DNA of 64,000 nucleotides from Cytobacillus gottheilii (GTDB lineage Bacteria > Bacillota > Bacilli > Bacillales > Cytobacillaceae), in the NCBI RefSeq assembly GCF_001636345.1, contig NZ_KV440945.1:1642975-1706974 (forward strand). Reading direction: 5' to 3'. A program made the position numbers and the translations under genes. Positions 8,500 through 21,166 of the stretch are shown piece after piece; within the stretch, counting starts at the first letter, position 1, and each line of letters opens with the position of its first letter. Under the pieces are notes generated by a model. That model ran no database searches. It was not told the DNA's origin and saw only the letters and a list, made by a program, of their open reading frames with translations.

Positions 8500-9624
8500 A
8501 TGAATGAGAAACCGGATTTAAGCAATTTTTCAGTAAGAACAGATTTAGCTGTAGAGGCGAGAGAAATGGTGCTTGCTGAAAGGCAAAATGGAATTCATCA
8601 TGAGGAAGATCTCTCTCAAATTGAAGGCGTCATTATAAAAGAAAAAGAAGAAGACGATATCAAGGTTTCTTTTGTGGAGGTTACAAAAAAAGGAGCCGAG
8701 GCGATTGGGAAAAAAGAAGGCAGGTATTTAACCATTGAAGCATTAGGCATTCGCCAGCAGGACACTCCGCTTCAGGAAAAGGTTGTCGGGGTATTTGCAA
8801 AGGAATTCTCCCATTTTATAAAACAGCTTGGCATTACAGAAACGGCTTCTTGCTTAATCGTAGGCTTAGGAAACTGGAATGTTACACCGGATGCACTTGG
8901 CCCTGAGGTTTGTGAAAATGTTCTCGTCACAAGGCATTTATATCAGCTGCAGCCTGAGAGCGTTGAAGAAGGGTACCGTCCTGTCAGTGCCATTGCTCCT
9001 GGTGTTATGGGGTTAACTGGGATTGAAACAAGTGACATTATCTTCGGGATTGTTGAAAAGACGAAGCCGGATTTTGTTATTGCGATTGATGCACTTGCTG
9101 CCCGATCAATTGAGCGTGTAAATGCGACCATTCAAATTTCCGATACGGGTATTCATCCAGGTTCTGGTGTGGGAAATAAACGGAAGGAAATCAGTGCCGA
9201 GACATTGGGGATTCCAGTTGTGGCAATAGGCGTGCCAACGGTGGTTGATGCCGTATCTATTACGAGTGACACCATTGATTTCATCCTAAAGCATTTTGGT
9301 AAAGAGCTGAGAGAAGGAGATCGCCCTTCAAGAGCATTAGCACCTGCAGGAATGAATTTTGGCGGCAGAAAAAAACTGACAGAGGAAGACCTGCCAGAAG
9401 AAGGGCAGCGTCAAACCTTTTTGGGCATTGTGGGGACATTAGAGGAAGAAGAAAAGAGAAAGCTGATTTATGAAGTACTTTCTCCGATCGGCCATAACTT
9501 AATGGTCACACCAAAAGAAGTGGATATCTTCATCGAAGATATGGCAAATGTCATTGCCAACGGACTTAATGCAGCTCTTCATCAAAACATTAATGATGAT
9601 AATAGCGGGATGTATACAAGGTAA
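8500..9624 (+). CDS. gpr: Germination protease GPR
   Basis: 374 residues from the ATG at 8500; the frame extends further upstream, but GAGGG at 8489-8493 and the homologue length support this start. The early [16 protein letters not shown] segment covers the propeptide and the region of autocleavage. GPR is made as a zymogen in the forespore, activated late in sporulation, and degrades small acid-soluble spore proteins when spores germinate. [14 protein letters not shown] and the [12 protein letters not shown] segment are typical of the family. spoIIP follows, as in B. subtilis, but across a 300-base repeat-containing gap. Confidence 0.95.
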   Translation: MNEKPDLSNFSVRTDLAVEAREMVLAERQNGIHHEEDLSQIEGVIIKEKEEDDIKVSFVEVTKKGAEAIGKKEGRYLTIEALGIRQQDTPLQEKVVGVFAKEFSHFIKQLGITETASCLIVGLGNWNVTPDALGPEVCENVLVTRHLYQLQPESVEEGYRPVSAIAPGVMGLTGIETSDIIFGIVEKTKPDFVIAIDALAARSIERVNATIQISDTGIHPGSGVGNKRKEISAETLGIPVVAIGVPTVVDAVSITSDTIDFILKHFGKELREGDRPSRALAPAGMNFGGRKKLTEEDLPEEGQRQTFLGIVGTLEEEEKRKLIYEVLSPIGHNLMVTPKEVDIFIEDMANVIANGLNAALHQNINDDNSGMYTR

Positions 9625-9629
9625 GTTCT

Positions 9630-9780
9630 TTTTTGCAGTGGAAGAGAAAATACTGCCCGATAGCGTGGAAAATTGCTGCTGAGGGGAAGAAAAGACCGAT
9701 AAAAGTGCCCGTCAGCGTGGAAAAATACTGCTGACGGGAAAAAATGTCCCGAATAACTGCACATCACCGCTCAAAACTGC
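9630..9780. repeat. Degenerate intergenic repeat between gpr and spoIIP
   Basis: Three imperfect copies of a motif built around AGCGTGGAAAA..ACTGC and a GCCCG element occur at about 9635-9660, 9661-9706 and 9707-9760. The best copy forms a perfect 9-bp hairpin, 9708-9716 with 9730-9738. No T-run follows, so it is not a terminator. There is no gene in the gap apart from this. Confidence 0.6.
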
Positions 9781-9925
9781 TGTGGAAAAGAAAAGTTATA
9801 CAAAGTGCAAAGCCACTTCCCCACCAATTGTAAAATTCGCTAGCTTAAAAAATAAAACATATTCTAGTTCTATCTTTCCTATCAAAGTCATAAGATTTAC
9901 TAGACTTGCAAGGAGAGGTGGAACA

Positions 9926-11113
9926 ATGAGACCCCAAAAATCCAGCGGGATATTGATTACAGTTCAAGGATCAAATCTAGTAAAGTCAGCGGCAGCGTTT
10001 CTATTGTTTATATTTATGATTTTTTCGATAAGCGGTGCGATTACTTCTTTAAATCCAGACCTTAGGCCGTCGTCAGAATCGGTGAATAAGGCAGCATCTT
10101 TTTTCTCTGCAGATCTACTGTACAAAATCATCGGCACGGAAAACCGGGCTTTCGCAGCAAACATGGATTTAGAGGAAGGCCCTAATTTGTCCAGCTTGCT
10201 TTTTCAGCTTTCTACCAATATTAATTTGGATGACCCGAGAAGTCTGCTGGGACGGGAGCTTCCCTCTTTTACCATCTTTGATACAGAAATTTTAGTAGCG
10301 GGGGAAGGAACCAATTATACGAACATGCCGATTGAATCTGCCCCTCCACAGGATGTATTTGAGGGAAAGAGCGAACCGCCACTGCAAAATGTGGATGATC
10401 TAGACGAAGGTGAACCAGGTGAAGATACAGCCCCTCCACCGCAATCTACGGACGGAAAAGAGGTTGTTTATGTTTATTTTACTCATAACACTGAATCGTT
10501 CCTTCCTTATTTAAAAGGTGTGACAGATCCTAATAAAGCCTTTCATTCGCAGATCAACGTGACAAAAATCGGAGACAAGCTGAAAGAAGAGCTTGAGGGC
10601 AAAGGTATCGGAACAACAATTGATAAAACGGATGTTCAATCAAGATTGGTAAAAAAAGGCTGGAGCTATGGGCAGTCCTACCAGGAGTCACGGGAAGTTA
10701 TTGCCTCGGCACTTGGCTCTAATAAAGATTTAACCTACTTGATTGATATACACAGAGATTCCAGGCGCAAGGAACAAACAACAAAAGTCATAAACGGTGA
10801 AAGCTACGCACAGCTGGCGTTTGTCATAGGCGGAAAACATCAAAACTATGAAAAGAATAATCAGCTTGCACAACAGCTTCACAAAGGTTTAGAAAGTAAA
10901 TATCCGGGCTTGAGCAGAGGGGTTTTACTAAAAGATAAATCAGGTTCTAATGGCATTTACAATCAGGATCTTTCCGAAAATGCCATCCTCGTAGAATTTG
11001 GCGGTGTAGATAATACCTTCGAAGAATTAAATCGTTCAGCAGCAGCGCTTGCAGATGTATTCAGTGAATTCTATTGGCAGGCAGAGGAAGTAAACGGATC
11101 TGCACAAAATTAA
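9926..11113 (+). CDS. spoIIP: Stage II sporulation protein P, cell wall hydrolase
   Basis: 395 residues from the ATG at 9926, chosen because AGGAGAGGTGG lies just upstream; the longer open frame has no ribosome binding site. One N-terminal membrane anchor (about 22-42) is followed by a variable linker and the SpoIIP amidase domain from about residue 175. Candidate zinc or catalytic residues are the His of YFTHNTES, the His of LIDIHRD and the Glu of AILVEFGG. SpoIIP acts with SpoIID and SpoIIM in thinning septal peptidoglycan and driving engulfment by the mother cell. Confidence 0.95.
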   Translation: MRPQKSSGILITVQGSNLVKSAAAFLLFIFMIFSISGAITSLNPDLRPSSESVNKAASFFSADLLYKIIGTENRAFAANMDLEEGPNLSSLLFQLSTNINLDDPRSLLGRELPSFTIFDTEILVAGEGTNYTNMPIESAPPQDVFEGKSEPPLQNVDDLDEGEPGEDTAPPPQSTDGKEVVYVYFTHNTESFLPYLKGVTDPNKAFHSQINVTKIGDKLKEELEGKGIGTTIDKTDVQSRLVKKGWSYGQSYQESREVIASALGSNKDLTYLIDIHRDSRRKEQTTKVINGESYAQLAFVIGGKHQNYEKNNQLAQQLHKGLESKYPGLSRGVLLKDKSGSNGIYNQDLSENAILVEFGGVDNTFEELNRSAAALADVFSEFYWQAEEVNGSAQN

Positions 11114-11137
11114 AAGTATTGATAAGGTGTGATAAGG

Positions 11138-11482
11138 ATGAAGAGGTTTACATTAAAAGCTTTGTTTCTGGCAGCGCTCATGTTTGCCTCGGTTCTATTT
11201 GGAATGCAGCAGGCAAATGATGGAATCCAGCAGATGAGAGGTTTTGATGATCCAAATTATGAAGAGGCCATAACGATTCAGGAGGCTGAGAGCGGAGAAT
11301 TGCAGGCATCCATACTCGGCAATGAGGTTTCAAGCCATGATCTCCAGAAAAAAAGAGAGCAGCTTGAAGAGATGGAAGCTTATAATTTCTTTTCCTCACT
11401 TGGAAAACAGTTCTCAGCGACCATACAAGCCTTAATGGAAGAAACCATTCAGCTTATTACATCTCTTATCAACGGTGAATAG
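11138..11482 (+). CDS. yqxA: YqxA, conserved DUF3679-type protein
   Basis: 114 residues from the ATG at 11138; AAGGTG lies 8 bases upstream, while an in-frame GTG at 11129 overlaps that site. One hydrophobic segment (about 7-22) anchors a short hydrophilic region with ITIQEAESGELQASILGNEVSSHDL. It matches the YqxA protein that follows spoIIP in B. subtilis. Function unknown; the location suggests a sporulation role, which is inference. A terminator follows directly. Confidence 0.8.
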   Translation: MKRFTLKALFLAALMFASVLFGMQQANDGIQQMRGFDDPNYEEAITIQEAESGELQASILGNEVSSHDLQKKREQLEEMEAYNFFSSLGKQFSATIQALMEETIQLITSLINGE

Positions 11483-11511
11483 CGGCTGCTTTTAGCAGTT
11501 GCTATTTTTTT
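11479..11511 (+). terminator. yqxA terminator
   Basis: ATAGCGGCTGC pairs with GCAGTTGCTAT (two G-T pairs inside the stem), followed by TTTTTTT. Confidence 0.85.
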
Positions 11512-11546
11512 GCAGTGAGATCCATGCTGAATCCCTGCGCTTAACA

Positions 11547-11575
11547 TTGAATGTTCACATTTGTACTGCTATAAT
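11547..11575 (+). promoter_or_regulatory. lepA promoter (sigma-A, extended -10)
   Basis: TTGAAT, 17 bases, TATAAT, with TGC just before the -10. It lies 155 bases before the lepA start, right after the yqxA terminator, and is one of the best sigma-A matches in the window. Confidence 0.8.
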
Positions 11576-11730
11576 CAAAAATAGTATGCCATTATAAATA
11601 TCATTTTTCGAGTAGACACTTTTTAAAAGGTTTGCTCTATTAAAAGGACAAAGTGAACTTAGATCATGTTTAGCTCCGAGCGCTGCAAAATGGGCGATGA
11701 GCTTTTCTAATAGGAGTGTGTAGGATTTAT

Positions 11731-13566
11731 ATGAACAGAGAAGAAAGACTTGAGAGACAGTCGAGAATTCGTAATTTCTCGATTATTGCCCATATTGACC
11801 ATGGGAAATCCACTTTAGCTGACCGTATTTTAGAAAAAACAAAAGCGTTAACAGCGCGTGAAATGAAGGATCAGCTTCTTGATTCAATGGATCTAGAAAG
11901 AGAACGCGGAATCACGATTAAATTGAATTCTGTTCAGCTGAAATATGCTGCCAAGGACGGAGAAACATATACGTTTCACTTAATCGATACTCCGGGACAT
12001 GTGGATTTTACATATGAAGTTTCCCGAAGTCTTGCAGCCTGTGAAGGAGCCATTTTAGTTGTAGATGCTGCACAAGGCATTGAAGCGCAGACACTTGCGA
12101 ACGTTTACTTAGCACTTGATAATGACTTGGAAATACTTCCGGTTATCAATAAAATTGATTTGCCAAGTGCTGATCCTGAGCGGGTTCGAAACGAAGTAGA
12201 GGAGGTCATTGGCCTTGATGCTTCTGAAGCTGTACTTGCATCTGCCAAAGCAGGTATTGGGATTGAAGAAATTTTAGAACAGATTGTAGAAAAGGTTCCT
12301 GCACCTACAGGTGACCCGGAAGCACCGTTAAAAGCACTTATTTTTGACTCGCTTTATGATGCATATCGCGGTGTTGTTGCTTATATCCGTGTTGTTGAAG
12401 GAACGGTTAAGGTCGGCGACAAAGTAAGAATGATGGCGACCGGCAAGGAATTCGAAGTAACAGAAGTTGGTGTATTTACGCCAAAATCAACACCACTGCA
12501 AGAGCTTTCTGTTGGAGATGTTGGTTTCTTAACAGCAGCGATTAAAAATGTTGGCGACACTCGTGTAGGGGATACGATCACAAGTGCAAAGAACGGCGCA
12601 ACTGAGCCGCTTCCTGGCTACCGTAAATTGAACCCAATGGTGTATTGCGGATTATATCCAATTGACTCTGCGAAATTCAATGACCTGCGCGAAGCACTGG
12701 AAAAGCTAGAGCTGAATGACTCTGCTCTTCAATTTGAGCCGGAAACGTCTCAAGCATTAGGCTTCGGATTCCGCTGTGGATTCCTTGGACTTCTTCATAT
12801 GGAGATCATCCAAGAAAGAATTGAACGTGAATTTAAAATTGATTTGATCACAACGGCACCAAGTGTTATCTATGATGTCATTATGACAGATGGCGAACAA
12901 CTTAAAGTAGACAACCCTTCTAATATGCCTGATCCTCAAAAAATTGATCGTGTTGAAGAACCATATGTTAAAGCAACGATGATGGCACCAAACGATTATG
13001 TAGGGGCAATTATGGAGCTTTGCCAGGAAAAACGCGGTATCTTCTTAGATATGCAATATATGGATGAAACAAGGGTTAGCATTGTGTATGAAATTCCTTT
13101 ATCAGAAATTGTTTATGATTTCTTTGATCAATTGAAGTCCAATACAAAGGGCTATGCGTCCTTTGACTATGAGCTGATTGGCTACAAGCCATCGAAGCTT
13201 GTTAAAATGGATATTTTATTGAACACTGAAAAAGTTGATGCCTTGAGCTTTATCGTTCACCGTGACTTCGCGTATGAGCGCGGAAAAGTCATTGTTGAAA
13301 AGCTGAAAGAATTAATCCCAAGACAGCAGTTTGAAGTGCCAATCCAAGCTGCGATCGGTCAAAAAATTGTGGCTCGTTCAACCATTAAAGCAATGAGAAA
13401 GAATGTACTTGCCAAATGTTATGGCGGAGATATTTCCCGTAAGCGGAAGCTGTTAGAAAAGCAGAAGGAAGGGAAAAAGCGCATGAAGCAGGTCGGTTCT
13501 GTTGAAGTGCCGCAGGAAGCGTTTATGGCCGTTCTGAAAATGGATGACAGTACGCCGAAAAAGTAA
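11731..13566 (+). CDS. lepA: Elongation factor 4 (LepA)
   Basis: 611 residues, full length. GTPase motifs are HIDHGKST (G1, about residues 20-27), DTPGH (G3) and NKID (G4); EF-G-like domains follow, and the LepA-specific C-terminal domain includes [13 protein letters not shown] and [20 protein letters not shown]. LepA acts on ribosomes under stress and in initiation or assembly. The ATG at 11731 is preferred to the GTG at 11716 because homologues start one or two residues before REERLERQ. It has its own promoter and a strong terminator. Confidence 0.97.
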   Translation: MNREERLERQSRIRNFSIIAHIDHGKSTLADRILEKTKALTAREMKDQLLDSMDLERERGITIKLNSVQLKYAAKDGETYTFHLIDTPGHVDFTYEVSRSLAACEGAILVVDAAQGIEAQTLANVYLALDNDLEILPVINKIDLPSADPERVRNEVEEVIGLDASEAVLASAKAGIGIEEILEQIVEKVPAPTGDPEAPLKALIFDSLYDAYRGVVAYIRVVEGTVKVGDKVRMMATGKEFEVTEVGVFTPKSTPLQELSVGDVGFLTAAIKNVGDTRVGDTITSAKNGATEPLPGYRKLNPMVYCGLYPIDSAKFNDLREALEKLELNDSALQFEPETSQALGFGFRCGFLGLLHMEIIQERIEREFKIDLITTAPSVIYDVIMTDGEQLKVDNPSNMPDPQKIDRVEEPYVKATMMAPNDYVGAIMELCQEKRGIFLDMQYMDETRVSIVYEIPLSEIVYDFFDQLKSNTKGYASFDYELIGYKPSKLVKMDILLNTEKVDALSFIVHRDFAYERGKVIVEKLKELIPRQQFEVPIQAAIGQKIVARSTIKAMRKNVLAKCYGGDISRKRKLLEKQKEGKKRMKQVGSVEVPQEAFMAVLKMDDSTPKK

Positions 13567-13586
13567 TTTTATTGATAGAGTACATG

Positions 13587-13629
13587 CAAGTTAGGTATGC
13601 TTTGTAAAAAGCATACCTAACTTGTTTTT
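13587..13629 (+). terminator. lepA terminator
   Basis: A perfect 17-bp stem, a GTAA loop and a T-run. It separates lepA from hemW. Confidence 0.93.
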
Positions 13630-13681
13630 ATCATACAGAAAAAATCTCCAACACTATTAAGAAATAAAGGTTGTGTAAAAA

Positions 13682-14815
13682 ATGATTGGAGCAGCATATA
13701 TTCATATCCCTTTTTGCGAGCATATCTGCCATTATTGCGATTTTAATAAAGTCTTTTTAAAAGGCCAGCCTGTTGATGAGTACCTGCAATCACTTGGCAA
13801 AGAGATGGCGATTGCGACGCAGGAATCTCCGCCGGATGTTTTAAAGACGATATTTGTAGGCGGAGGAACACCAACTGCATTAAACGAAAAACAGCTGGAA
13901 GTACTCTGTGAGACCATTCATCGTTACCTTCCGTTTAATGAGCATACTGAGTTTACGTTTGAAGCCAACCCAGGGGATTTATCAGCAGAAAAATTAAAGG
14001 TTCTTTATGATGCTGGCGTCAACAGACTCAGCTTTGGTGTTCAGACCTTTAATGATGAATTGCTGGAGCGGATTGGACGTGTACACAGGAAAAAGGATGT
14101 ATTCCGGTCGATTGAAGCCGCCAAAAAAACAGGCTTTCAGAATATTAGTGTTGATTTAATTTATAGCTTGCCTGGTCAGACGGTAGCAGATTTTAAAGAA
14201 ACATTGGAAACGTCATTTACACTGGATATTGAGCATTATTCAGGGTACTCCTTAATCATTGAGCCGAAAACGGTCTTCTATAACTTAATGAGAAAAGGCA
14301 AATTGCCCCTTCCTGGAGAGGATATGGAGGCTGAAATGTATGAAGTGCTGATCGAACAAATGAATAAGCATGGCTATGAGCAATATGAAATCAGCAACTT
14401 TGCGAAAAAAGGATATGAAAGCAAGCATAATTTAACGTATTGGAATAATGACCATTATTATGGTTTTGGTGCTGGTTCGCATGGTTATGTGGATGGCAAA
14501 AGACGCTCAAACTTCGGGCCGCTGAAAAAGTATATGGAGCCTCTTGAAGATGGCAAGCTTCCTATTATTGAAGAGCATGAGCTGTCAAAGGTTGAAAAAA
14601 TGGAAGAAGAAATGTTTTTAGGTCTAAGAAAAACGAAGGGTGTCTCAATCCGTCGCTTTTCAGAGAAATTTGCAGAGAATCCATTGAGCTATTTTAAAGA
14701 TGAAATAAATGAACTTGTAAATAAAGACTTGCTAATGGTTGAAAATGATGACATTAAACTGACGCATAAAGGCCGTTTTTTAGGAAATGAAGTATTTCAA
14801 AACTTCCTGAAATAA
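13682..14815 (+). CDS. hemW: HemW, radical SAM heme chaperone (formerly called HemN-like)
   Basis: 377 residues. The radical SAM iron-sulfur motif is CEHICHYC, Cys12, Cys16 and Cys19, close to the N-terminus in HIPFCEHICHYCDF. The GGGTPT motif and LSFGVQTF block follow, and the C-terminal HemN domain has KGVSIRRF. HemW was long annotated as anaerobic coproporphyrinogen oxidase, but members of this short group lack that activity and act in heme delivery. The ATG at 13682 is the only reasonable start. It sits between lepA and hrcA as in B. subtilis. Confidence 0.92.
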   Translation: MIGAAYIHIPFCEHICHYCDFNKVFLKGQPVDEYLQSLGKEMAIATQESPPDVLKTIFVGGGTPTALNEKQLEVLCETIHRYLPFNEHTEFTFEANPGDLSAEKLKVLYDAGVNRLSFGVQTFNDELLERIGRVHRKKDVFRSIEAAKKTGFQNISVDLIYSLPGQTVADFKETLETSFTLDIEHYSGYSLIIEPKTVFYNLMRKGKLPLPGEDMEAEMYEVLIEQMNKHGYEQYEISNFAKKGYESKHNLTYWNNDHYYGFGAGSHGYVDGKRRSNFGPLKKYMEPLEDGKLPIIEEHELSKVEKMEEEMFLGLRKTKGVSIRRFSEKFAENPLSYFKDEINELVNKDLLMVENDDIKLTHKGRFLGNEVFQNFLK

Positions 14816-14849
14816 TCCTAACCATCTGTATATGAATTAGGCTTTTTTA

Positions 14850-14878
14850 TTGACACTATCCCGTGGATTTGTTAATTT
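14850..14878 (+). promoter_or_regulatory. Promoter of the hrcA-dnaK operon
   Basis: TTGACA, a perfect -35, then 17 bases and TAATTT, a poorer -10. It ends just before the CIRCE operator. Confidence 0.7.
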
Positions 14879-14888
14879 ATTAGTAGAA

Positions 14889-14915
14889 TTAGCACTCAAC
14901 GATTAAGAGTGCTAA
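14889..14915 (+). promoter_or_regulatory. CIRCE operator (HrcA binding site)
   Basis: TTAGCACTC, 9 bases, GAGTGCTAA: an exact match to the CIRCE inverted repeat bound by HrcA. It overlaps the predicted transcript start and leader of hrcA, so HrcA represses its own operon until heat shock. Confidence 0.97.
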
Positions 14916-14929
14916 CAGAGGTGATAACT

Positions 14930-15970
14930 GTGTTAACAGATCGTCAATTATTAATTTTTCAAGTGATTGTTGATGATTTTATTCAATCTGCACAGCCTGT
15001 CGGATCAAGAAGCTTGTCGAAAAAGGATGAGATTTCATTTAGCTCGGCAACAATCAGAAATGAAATGGCTGATTTGGAAGAGCTGGGTTTTATTGAAAAA
15101 ACACACACCTCTTCGGGAAGAATTCCTTCCGAAAAAGGCTACAGATATTATGTGGATCATTTACTTTCACCGCAAAGGCTGGGCAAAGAAGATGTATATC
15201 GGGTGAAATCCATTTTTGCAGATCGAATATACGAGCTTGAGAAAATCGTACAGAAATCTGCGAAAATCCTTTCAGAGATGACGAACTATACATCCATTGT
15301 TTTAGGACCAGACCTAGGTGAAAATAAACTGAAGAAAATTCAGATTGTCCCATTGAATGAACAGACAGCGATTGCTATTATTGTGACTGATACCGGACAT
15401 GTGGAGAACAGAATGTTTCAGCTTCCTGAAAACATTGATGCCGGTGAGCTTGAAAAGCTTGTCAACATCCTGAATGAGCGCCTCTCCGGTGTGCCAATGG
15501 ATCAGCTTCATAATAAAATTTATAAAGAGGTTGCAGTGCTGCTTCGCCAGCATATCAGTCACTATGATTATATGCTGCATTCCATCACTGAAACCATTAA
15601 AGCGCCAGCAGGAGAAAAACTGTTTTTCGGCGGTAAAATGAATATGCTAAGCCAGCCCGAGTTTCATGATATTGATAAAGTCCGCAATCTGATGAATATG
15701 ATTGAACAGGAAAAAGGCTTCTATGACCTTATCCGCCATCATCATTCCGGGATTCAGGTGAAAATCGGCAGAGAAAACAATAATGAAGCGATTGACAACT
15801 GCAGTCTGATCACAGCCAGCTATTCAGTTGGAAAAGAAAGACTCGGCACCATCGCCATCCTGGGGCCAACCCGAATGGAATACTCCCGGGTCATCAGCCT
15901 GCTTCACTATTTCAGCAAAGACCTCTCCGCTGTTCTCACAAATCTGTATCAAAATGAAAACCGCGGGTAA
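14930..15970 (+). CDS. hrcA: Heat-inducible transcription repressor HrcA
   Basis: 346 residues from the GTG at 14930, preceded by AGAGGTGA; homologues begin M-L-T-x-R-Q. The N-terminal winged helix is followed by the family blocks [10 protein letters not shown] and [17 protein letters not shown], and the GAF-like HrcA domain fills the rest. HrcA binds CIRCE and is kept active by GroEL. First gene of the heat-shock operon. In B. subtilis grpE follows closely; here a 321-base insertion containing a structured repeat separates them. Confidence 0.97.
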   Translation: MLTDRQLLIFQVIVDDFIQSAQPVGSRSLSKKDEISFSSATIRNEMADLEELGFIEKTHTSSGRIPSEKGYRYYVDHLLSPQRLGKEDVYRVKSIFADRIYELEKIVQKSAKILSEMTNYTSIVLGPDLGENKLKKIQIVPLNEQTAIAIIVTDTGHVENRMFQLPENIDAGELEKLVNILNERLSGVPMDQLHNKIYKEVAVLLRQHISHYDYMLHSITETIKAPAGEKLFFGGKMNMLSQPEFHDIDKVRNLMNMIEQEKGFYDLIRHHHSGIQVKIGRENNNEAIDNCSLITASYSVGKERLGTIAILGPTRMEYSRVISLLHYFSKDLSAVLTNLYQNENRG

Positions 15971-16075
15971 TATTGATAGAGGGATGTTAGAGCGAGTAGT
16001 CGTTCATATCAGCTCAATGAATTGAACTATTGCTAAGGATTTTGTTTAAATTAAGTTGCTTTCACGATATTACTT

Positions 16076-16207
16076 GTTGATTGAAACGGAATGGCACGAG
16101 ACTCCTGCGGGAGAAGTGAGAAGGATGAGACCCCGCAGGTGCATAGCACCGAGGAGGCTCATCCCGCGCCCCGGAAAGCGAGTGCCATGGAGTGGAAATC
16201 ACTCTGC
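16076..16207 (+). repeat. Structured intergenic repeat, copy 1 (hrcA-grpE gap)
   Basis: About 130 bases with several inverted repeats: ATGGCAC (16091-16097) with GTGCCAT (16182-16188), CCTGCGGG (16104-16111) with CCCGCAGG (16132-16139), GGATGAG (16123-16129) with CTCATCC (16158-16164), and GGTGC/GCACC (16138-16150). A second copy lies at 21167-21296 in the same orientation. Similar elements with an AGACTCCTGCGGGA core are, to my knowledge, spread through Bacillaceae genomes. The rest of the 321-base gap shows no gene. Confidence 0.85.
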
Positions 16208-16291
16208 TATTGCGATAAAGCAAAGCAGATACCGATATCTTTTTATCAATAAAAGATTGCGATAAAAACCCATTTTAAGGAGGTGAAAAAG

Positions 16292-16870
16292 TTGGCAGAA
16301 GAGAAAGACACTTTACAAGAAGAACAAAACAAGCAGCCATTTGATGGCGAAGAGCCGACAGAAGAAATTTTTGGTGAAGCAGAAGAAGAAGCTGTTGAGG
16401 CATCAGAAACAAACGATGCCGAAGCAAAAATTTCCGAGCTTGAACAAAAGCTTGAGGAAGCTGAAAATCGCTACTTGCGTCTGCAGGCTGATTTTGATAA
16501 TTCCCGCCGCAGATCGAAGCTCGATCGTGAGGCGGCTGATAAATATAGGTCACAAAGCTTAATTACCGATTTGCTGCCTGCCATTGATAACTTCGAACGT
16601 GCCTTACAAATGGAAGCTGATACCGAACAGGCGAAATCAATGCAGCATGGAATGGAAATGGTTTACCGCAGCTTGATTGAGGCGCTGAAAAAAGAGGGCG
16701 CTGAGCAAATTGAGTCTGTTGGAAAAGAATTTGATCCGCATATCCACCAAGCTGTTATGCAGGTCGAAGACGAAAACTTTGCGAGCAATACGGTAGTTGA
16801 AGAATTCCAAAAAGGGTATATGCTGAAAGATCGCGTAATCCGACCAGCAATGGTAAAAGTAAATCAGTAA
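16292..16870 (+). CDS. grpE: Nucleotide exchange factor GrpE
   Basis: 192 residues starting at TTG 16292, with AAGGAGGTG placed 6 bases upstream; a GTG at 16283 lies within that site and is unlikely. An acidic, disordered N-terminus is followed by a long coiled coil (about 45-95, containing [13 protein letters not shown]) and the C-terminal beta domain ending [11 protein letters not shown]. GrpE releases ADP from DnaK and works as a thermosensor. It lies between hrcA and dnaK, 26 bases ahead of dnaK. Confidence 0.96.
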   Translation: MAEEKDTLQEEQNKQPFDGEEPTEEIFGEAEEEAVEASETNDAEAKISELEQKLEEAENRYLRLQADFDNSRRRSKLDREAADKYRSQSLITDLLPAIDNFERALQMEADTEQAKSMQHGMEMVYRSLIEALKKEGAEQIESVGKEFDPHIHQAVMQVEDENFASNTVVEEFQKGYMLKDRVIRPAMVKVNQ

Positions 16871-16890
16871 TACATACATTAGGGAGGTAA

Positions 16891-18729
<1,839 letters not shown>

Positions 18730-18807
18730 TCGTTTAAACGATTATGAAGTTGTTTGCTGATTCGTATAAAGAATAAAGTAGACGACTAAGACCATTCATT
18801 CTATTTC

Positions 18808-18844
18808 CCGGGTGCAGCTTAGCATACATGTTGGCTGCACCTGG
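18808..18844 (+). other. Hairpin in the dnaK-dnaJ gap
   Basis: An 11-bp stem, 18808-18818 with 18834-18844, with one G-T pair and a 15-base loop. There is no T-run after it, so it is more likely an mRNA stabilising or processing hairpin after the highly expressed dnaK than a full terminator. Confidence 0.55.
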
Positions 18845-18936
18845 AATTACCACAGTCAAAGTCAGGTCTTTCTTGGCTTTGGCTTTTATTTTTGATACAA
18901 TACAATTTATGTGAATAGAATCGGGGAGTGGTAATC

Positions 18937-20061
18937 ATGAGTAAAAGGGATTACTATGAAGTCCTTGGCGTCAGCAAGAGTGCTTCCAAGGATGAATTAA
19001 AAAAAGCTTATCGCAAGCTGTCCAAACAATATCATCCAGATATAAATAAAGAACCAGGTGCAGATGAAAAGTTTAAAGAAGTAAAAGAAGCCTATGAAGT
19101 ATTAAGTGATGATCAGAAAAAAGCGCATTATGATCAATTCGGTCATACGGATCCAAATCAAGGATTTGGCGGAGGCGGCGGTTTTGAAGGCTTCGGCGGC
19201 TTTGAAGATATTTTCAGCACTTTCTTTGGCGGAGGCGGCTCGCGCAGAAGAGATCCGAATGCGCCAAGACAAGGTGCAGACCTGCAGTATACGATGACTC
19301 TTTCATTCGAGGATGCAGTATTTGGCAAGGAAACATCCATTGAAATTCCTAGAGAAGAACCTTGTGACACTTGTGACGGATCTGGTGCAAAACCTGGTAC
19401 AAAAGTGGAAACTTGCAGTCACTGTCAAGGATCTGGTCAGCTGAATGTGGAACAAAATACTCCGTTCGGCCGAATTGTGAATAGAAGAGCATGTCATCAC
19501 TGTTCAGGTACCGGCAAAAACATTAAGCATAAATGTTCAACATGCGGCGGAGACGGCAAGGTGCAGAAACGCCGTAAAATTAACGTGAAAATTCCAGCTG
19601 GGATTGATGATGGCCAGCAGCTTCGCGTTTCCGGACAAGGGGAGCCAGGTGTAAACGGAGGTCCAGCAGGAGATCTGTATGTGGTCTTTGCTGTTCGTTC
19701 TCACGAATTCTTTGAAAGAGATGGCGACGATGTGTATTGTGAAATGCCAGTGACTTTTGTACAGGCGGCGCTTGGAGATGAAGTTGAAGTCCCAACTCTT
19801 CATGGAAAAGTGAAGCTTAAAGTGCCTGCAGGAACACAAACAGGAACAAAATTCCGCTTAAAAGGAAAAGGAATTCCAAATGTGCGCGGCTATGGCACAG
19901 GAGATCAGCATATTATCGTTAAAATTGTGACACCTACGAAGCTGACAGAAAAGCAAAAGCAGCTTTTAACTGAATTTGCAGAAGTAAGCGGCGGTGTACC
20001 TCAAGGTGAGCATGAGGAAAGTTTTTTTGATAAAGTAAAACGTGCCTTTAAGGGTGAATAA
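18937..20061 (+). CDS. dnaJ: Co-chaperone DnaJ (Hsp40)
   Basis: 374 residues from the ATG at 18937, after GGGGAGTGG. J domain residues 1-70 with the YHPD motif, then a Gly/Phe-rich linker, four zinc-finger repeats [24 protein letters not shown] and CSTCGGDG (about 145-215), then the substrate-binding C-terminal domains. DnaJ delivers clients to DnaK and stimulates its ATPase. The two metal sites are complete. prmA follows within 21 bases. Confidence 0.97.
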   Translation: MSKRDYYEVLGVSKSASKDELKKAYRKLSKQYHPDINKEPGADEKFKEVKEAYEVLSDDQKKAHYDQFGHTDPNQGFGGGGGFEGFGGFEDIFSTFFGGGGSRRRDPNAPRQGADLQYTMTLSFEDAVFGKETSIEIPREEPCDTCDGSGAKPGTKVETCSHCQGSGQLNVEQNTPFGRIVNRRACHHCSGTGKNIKHKCSTCGGDGKVQKRRKINVKIPAGIDDGQQLRVSGQGEPGVNGGPAGDLYVVFAVRSHEFFERDGDDVYCEMPVTFVQAALGDEVEVPTLHGKVKLKVPAGTQTGTKFRLKGKGIPNVRGYGTGDQHIIVKIVTPTKLTEKQKQLLTEFAEVSGGVPQGEHEESFFDKVKRAFKGE

Positions 20062-20082
20062 TGGAAATGGAGTTGGTAAACG

Positions 20083-21021
20083 TTGAAATGGTCAGAAATT
20101 AGCATTCATACAACAAATGAAGCGGTAGAGGCGATTTCGAATATTTTGCACGAAGCGGGTGCAAGCGGAGTTGTTATTGAGGACCCGTTTGAATTAATTA
20201 AAGAAAGACAAGACCAATTCGGTGAAATTTACCAGCTCGATCCACATGATTATCCTGATGAAGGTGTAATTGTCAAAGCCTATCTGCCTGTAAACAGCTT
20301 CCTGGGTGAAACGGTAGATGAAATTAAAGAAGCGATTAATAACTTAATCCTTTTCAATATTGATATTGGACTCAATAAAGTAAGCATTAGTGAAGTAAAT
20401 GAAGAAGAATGGGCAACAGCGTGGAAGAAATATTACCATCCTGTTAAAATATCAGAGAGATTTACAATTGTTCCTACATGGGAGGAGTACACCCCTGTCA
20501 GCAGCGATGAGCTGATCATAGAGCTTGATCCAGGCATGGCTTTTGGCACAGGAACACACCCGACAACAGTGATGTGTATTCAAGCCCTTGAGCGTACGGT
20601 TAAACATGGTGACTATGTTGTCGATGTTGGAACAGGCTCTGGTGTATTAAGTATTGCAGCAGCTATGCTTGAGGCTGAAAAAGTAACAGCACTTGATCTT
20701 GATGAAGTCGCTGTGCAATCAGCTAAAATAAATGTAAAGCTAAATAAGGTTCATGAAAAAGTTGATGTATTTCATAACAACCTTCTTGACGGTGTTGAAG
20801 AACAAGCAGATGTTGTTGTCGCAAATATTTTAGCAGAGGTCATCATGCGCTTCACAAATGATGTTGCCTCAGCTGTAAAACAAGGCGGCTACTTCATTGC
20901 CTCTGGCATCATTCAGCAAAAGAAGCAGGACGTTAAAGATAAGATCAGCGAAGCTGGCTTTGATATTATCGAAGTCATGCAAATGGAAGACTGGGTTGCG
21001 ATCATCGCTAAAAGAAAATAA
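20083..21021 (+). CDS. prmA: Ribosomal protein L11 methyltransferase PrmA
   Basis: 312 residues, starting at TTG 20083, which matches homologues beginning MKWSE(I/L)SIHTT; GGAG lies 10 bases upstream. Domains: an N-terminal L11-recognition region to about 95, a linker, then a SAM domain with [14 protein letters not shown] and [17 protein letters not shown] (near 180-195) and the NILAEVI substrate motif. It trimethylates ribosomal protein L11. It is a regular member of the dnaK operon in Bacillus. Confidence 0.96.
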   Translation: MKWSEISIHTTNEAVEAISNILHEAGASGVVIEDPFELIKERQDQFGEIYQLDPHDYPDEGVIVKAYLPVNSFLGETVDEIKEAINNLILFNIDIGLNKVSISEVNEEEWATAWKKYYHPVKISERFTIVPTWEEYTPVSSDELIIELDPGMAFGTGTHPTTVMCIQALERTVKHGDYVVDVGTGSGVLSIAAAMLEAEKVTALDLDEVAVQSAKINVKLNKVHEKVDVFHNNLLDGVEEQADVVVANILAEVIMRFTNDVASAVKQGGYFIASGIIQQKKQDVKDKISEAGFDIIEVMQMEDWVAIIAKRK

Positions 21022-21166
21022 TAGCTGTCATAGGGGTTGCCTGGTAAACAGCTGCCCCTATCCTTATGTAGATTAGGTGATTTTTTGCGTAGTTCTTTCA
21101 ATCTGACATTATGGCCGCAGGAATTTCATTTTTCTAACGAGTTGTTTTGTCAATAATAATATGCTA

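Noticed and set aside
14817..14848. Terminator after hemW
   Set aside because: Only a 5-bp CCTAA/TTAGG stem with a long loop precedes the T-run; too weak to call.
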